DNA of 52,946 nt from an uncultured Selenomonas sp. (GTDB taxonomy: Bacteria > Bacillota > Negativicutes > Selenomonadales > Selenomonadaceae), in contig CACXCN010000042.1 in NCBI GenBank assembly GCA_902766095.1, forward strand, positions 1 to 52,946. The letters run 5' to 3'. Of the stretch, positions 52,402 to 52,946 are shown piece by piece (within the stretch, counting starts at the first letter, position 1; the number at the start of each line of letters is the position of its first letter). A program made the position numbers and the translations under genes. Under the pieces are notes generated by a model. That model was not told the DNA's origin, did no database searches, and saw only the letters and a program-made list of their open reading frames with translations.

Positions 52402-52660
52402 CCCCAACAAGCCTTCCTCTCTGAGGAAGGTGGCTCCCGGCGTAGCCGGGAGACGGATGAAGTGGCGAGCTCATAAAAACACTCGAGCCATAACGCTGAA
52501 TCGGCCCCCAACAAGCATCCCCCAAAGGGGGAGGAGGACCGCGCTAGCGGTGGTGGGGGTGGCGAGCTTCTAAAAACACTCGAGCCGTAACGCCAAATCG
52601 GCCCACCAACAAGCCTTCCCCTCAGGGGAAGGGGGACCGCGTAGCGGTGGATGAGGTGTT
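52402..52660. repeat. Tandem array of palindromic repeat units (2.6 copies)
   Basis: Units run 52402-52504, 52505-52601 and a partial third from 52602 to about 52660. Each starts near CCAACAAGC, carries two hairpins, and, in the first two, ends with a conserved spacer (GGCGAGCT...TAAAAACACTCGAGCC...TAACGC..AATCGG). Hairpin 1 is CCTTCC/GGAAGG, TCCCCC/GGGGGA or CCTTCCCC/GGGGAAGG. Hairpin 2 is CTCCCGGC-GTA-GCCGGGAG or ACCGC/GCGGT. Together with the bases to 52724, this fills the 415-base gene-free stretch after guaB. No protein is supported here. Confidence 0.8.
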
Positions 52661-52724
52661 GCTGAACAAAGCCTCTATCCCTAGAGCTAAAAATTCTACG
52701 TAGCGAGCGTCTCTTGCTACAATC

Positions 52725-52761
52725 AAAAGAGCTGTGGACAACCATCGTCCACAGCTCTTTT
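52725..52761. terminator. Perfect bidirectional terminator
   Basis: AAAAGAGCTGTGGAC (52725-52739) and GTCCACAGCTCTTTT (52747-52761) form a 15-base perfect palindrome around a 7-base loop. T-tracts fall on both strands, so it can stop guaB-side and minus-strand transcripts alike. Confidence 0.85.
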
Positions 52762-52775
52762 CCTATGCGCGAGCA

Positions 52776-52802
52776 ATAAAAAAAGACTCATCCCCGAGTC
52801 TT
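52776..52802 (-). terminator. Terminator of the minus-strand gene at the window edge
   Basis: Read on the minus strand, AAGACTC (52802-52796) pairs with GAGTCTT (52789-52783) and is followed by a run of T. It begins directly at the stop codon of the partial gene. Confidence 0.75.
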
Positions 52803-52946
52803 AGAACAGGATACCACTGATGAATCCACCCATAGCCTGACGGATCTTCTTCAGCAGACGTTTCTTCGTGCGGCTCAGCGAAGCAGCCGACACCTGCAGA
52901 CGAGCGCAGACATCATCCTGCGTCATATCGCAGAGATAGATCAGCT
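52801..52946 (-). CDS. C-terminal fragment with sigma-70 region 4-like helix-turn-helix (partial)
   Basis: Only the last 47 residues lie in the window; the gene continues beyond 52946. The visible part reads YLCDMTQDDVCARLQVSAAS and then LSRTKKRLLKKIRQAM, ending GGFISGILF. The pattern of a Q-x-x-(V/I)-A-x-x-L-x-(V/I)-S turn followed by a basic recognition helix is that of sigma-factor region 4 or a related DNA-binding domain. The frame ends at TAA (52803-52801) with a terminator immediately after. The exact family needs the missing N-terminus. Confidence 0.6.
   Translation of the reverse strand, partial: LIYLCDMTQDDVCARLQVSAASLSRTKKRLLKKIRQAMGGFISGILF

Noticed and set aside
52402..52660. A CRISPR array
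   Set aside because: Units are about 100 bases, themselves palindromic, and have no unique spacers; no cas gene is present.
52359..52745. A 128-codon minus-strand frame after guaB
   Set aside because: It runs through the palindromic repeats and translates them into Pro/Ser/Arg-rich sequence without a ribosome-binding site.

Overview
The window is ordinary chromosome with dense, GC-rich coding and strong Shine-Dalgarno sites. Gene content suggests an anaerobic Negativicutes bacterium, most likely a Selenomonadaceae relative of Mitsuokella or Selenomonas. The reasons are Firmicute-type AddAB and PASTA kinase, anaerobic (Cbi-type) cobalamin synthesis, zinc-independent FolE2, and a def-fmt-rsmB-rlmN-...-rsgA-rpe backbone. 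The taxon is inferred from gene content, not from any database search. No phage, insertion sequence, integrase or CRISPR array is visible.

Layout. 1-2917 (minus strand): a four-gene unit of two half-size chromate-transporter subunits, an MFS exporter and a small hypothetical protein, read from a promoter shared divergently with an Hsp20 gene. 3140-5562: Hsp20, an orphan CheR methyltransferase and a degenerate PaaK-like protein, closed by a terminator. 5622-17661: a recombination block sbcD-sbcC-addB-addA with overlapping junctions, so two double-strand-end processing machines lie in one run. 17723-23815: pepT, then def, fmt, a DUF116 membrane protein, rsmB and rlmN (N-terminal processing, initiator tRNA formylation and rRNA methylation), closed by a terminator. 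23975-32106: from a strong promoter, fhaA-fhaB-PP2C phosphatase-SEDS-PBP-PASTA kinase-rsgA-rpe, an envelope-growth signalling cassette ordered as in Actinobacteria. 32141-33627: queC and folE2, for 7-deazaguanine (queuosine) and folate synthesis. 33731-34720: a flippase-like membrane protein.

34750-49807: a 16-gene cobalamin cluster in two blocks. The first is cbiD, E, T, F, G. After a terminator, a promoter and a structured leader come cbiH, J, C, cobU, cbiP, cbiB, cobS, pduX, cbiA, cobD, cobC. These cover the corrin ring methylations that are present, ring contraction, amidation, aminopropanol-phosphate linker synthesis (PduX plus CobD) and lower-loop assembly (CobU, CobS, CobC). CbiL, a cobaltochelatase, the adenosyltransferase and CobT are absent and must lie elsewhere. 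No B12-box riboswitch is recognisable.

49831-52946: tRNA-Ala(GGC) with its own promoter and terminator, a deoxyinosine DNA glycosylase on the minus strand, a divergent IMP dehydrogenase that closely resembles the Tritrichomonas foetus enzyme, a short array of palindromic repeats, a perfect bidirectional terminator, and the C-terminus of a minus-strand gene with a sigma-factor region 4-like helix-turn-helix. I did not find a clearly novel multi-gene system. The oddest items are the degenerate PaaK-like protein, the repeat array with compensating stem changes, the cbiH leader, the actinobacterial-style fha-pknB cassette, and the IMPDH/deoxyinosine glycosylase control region.
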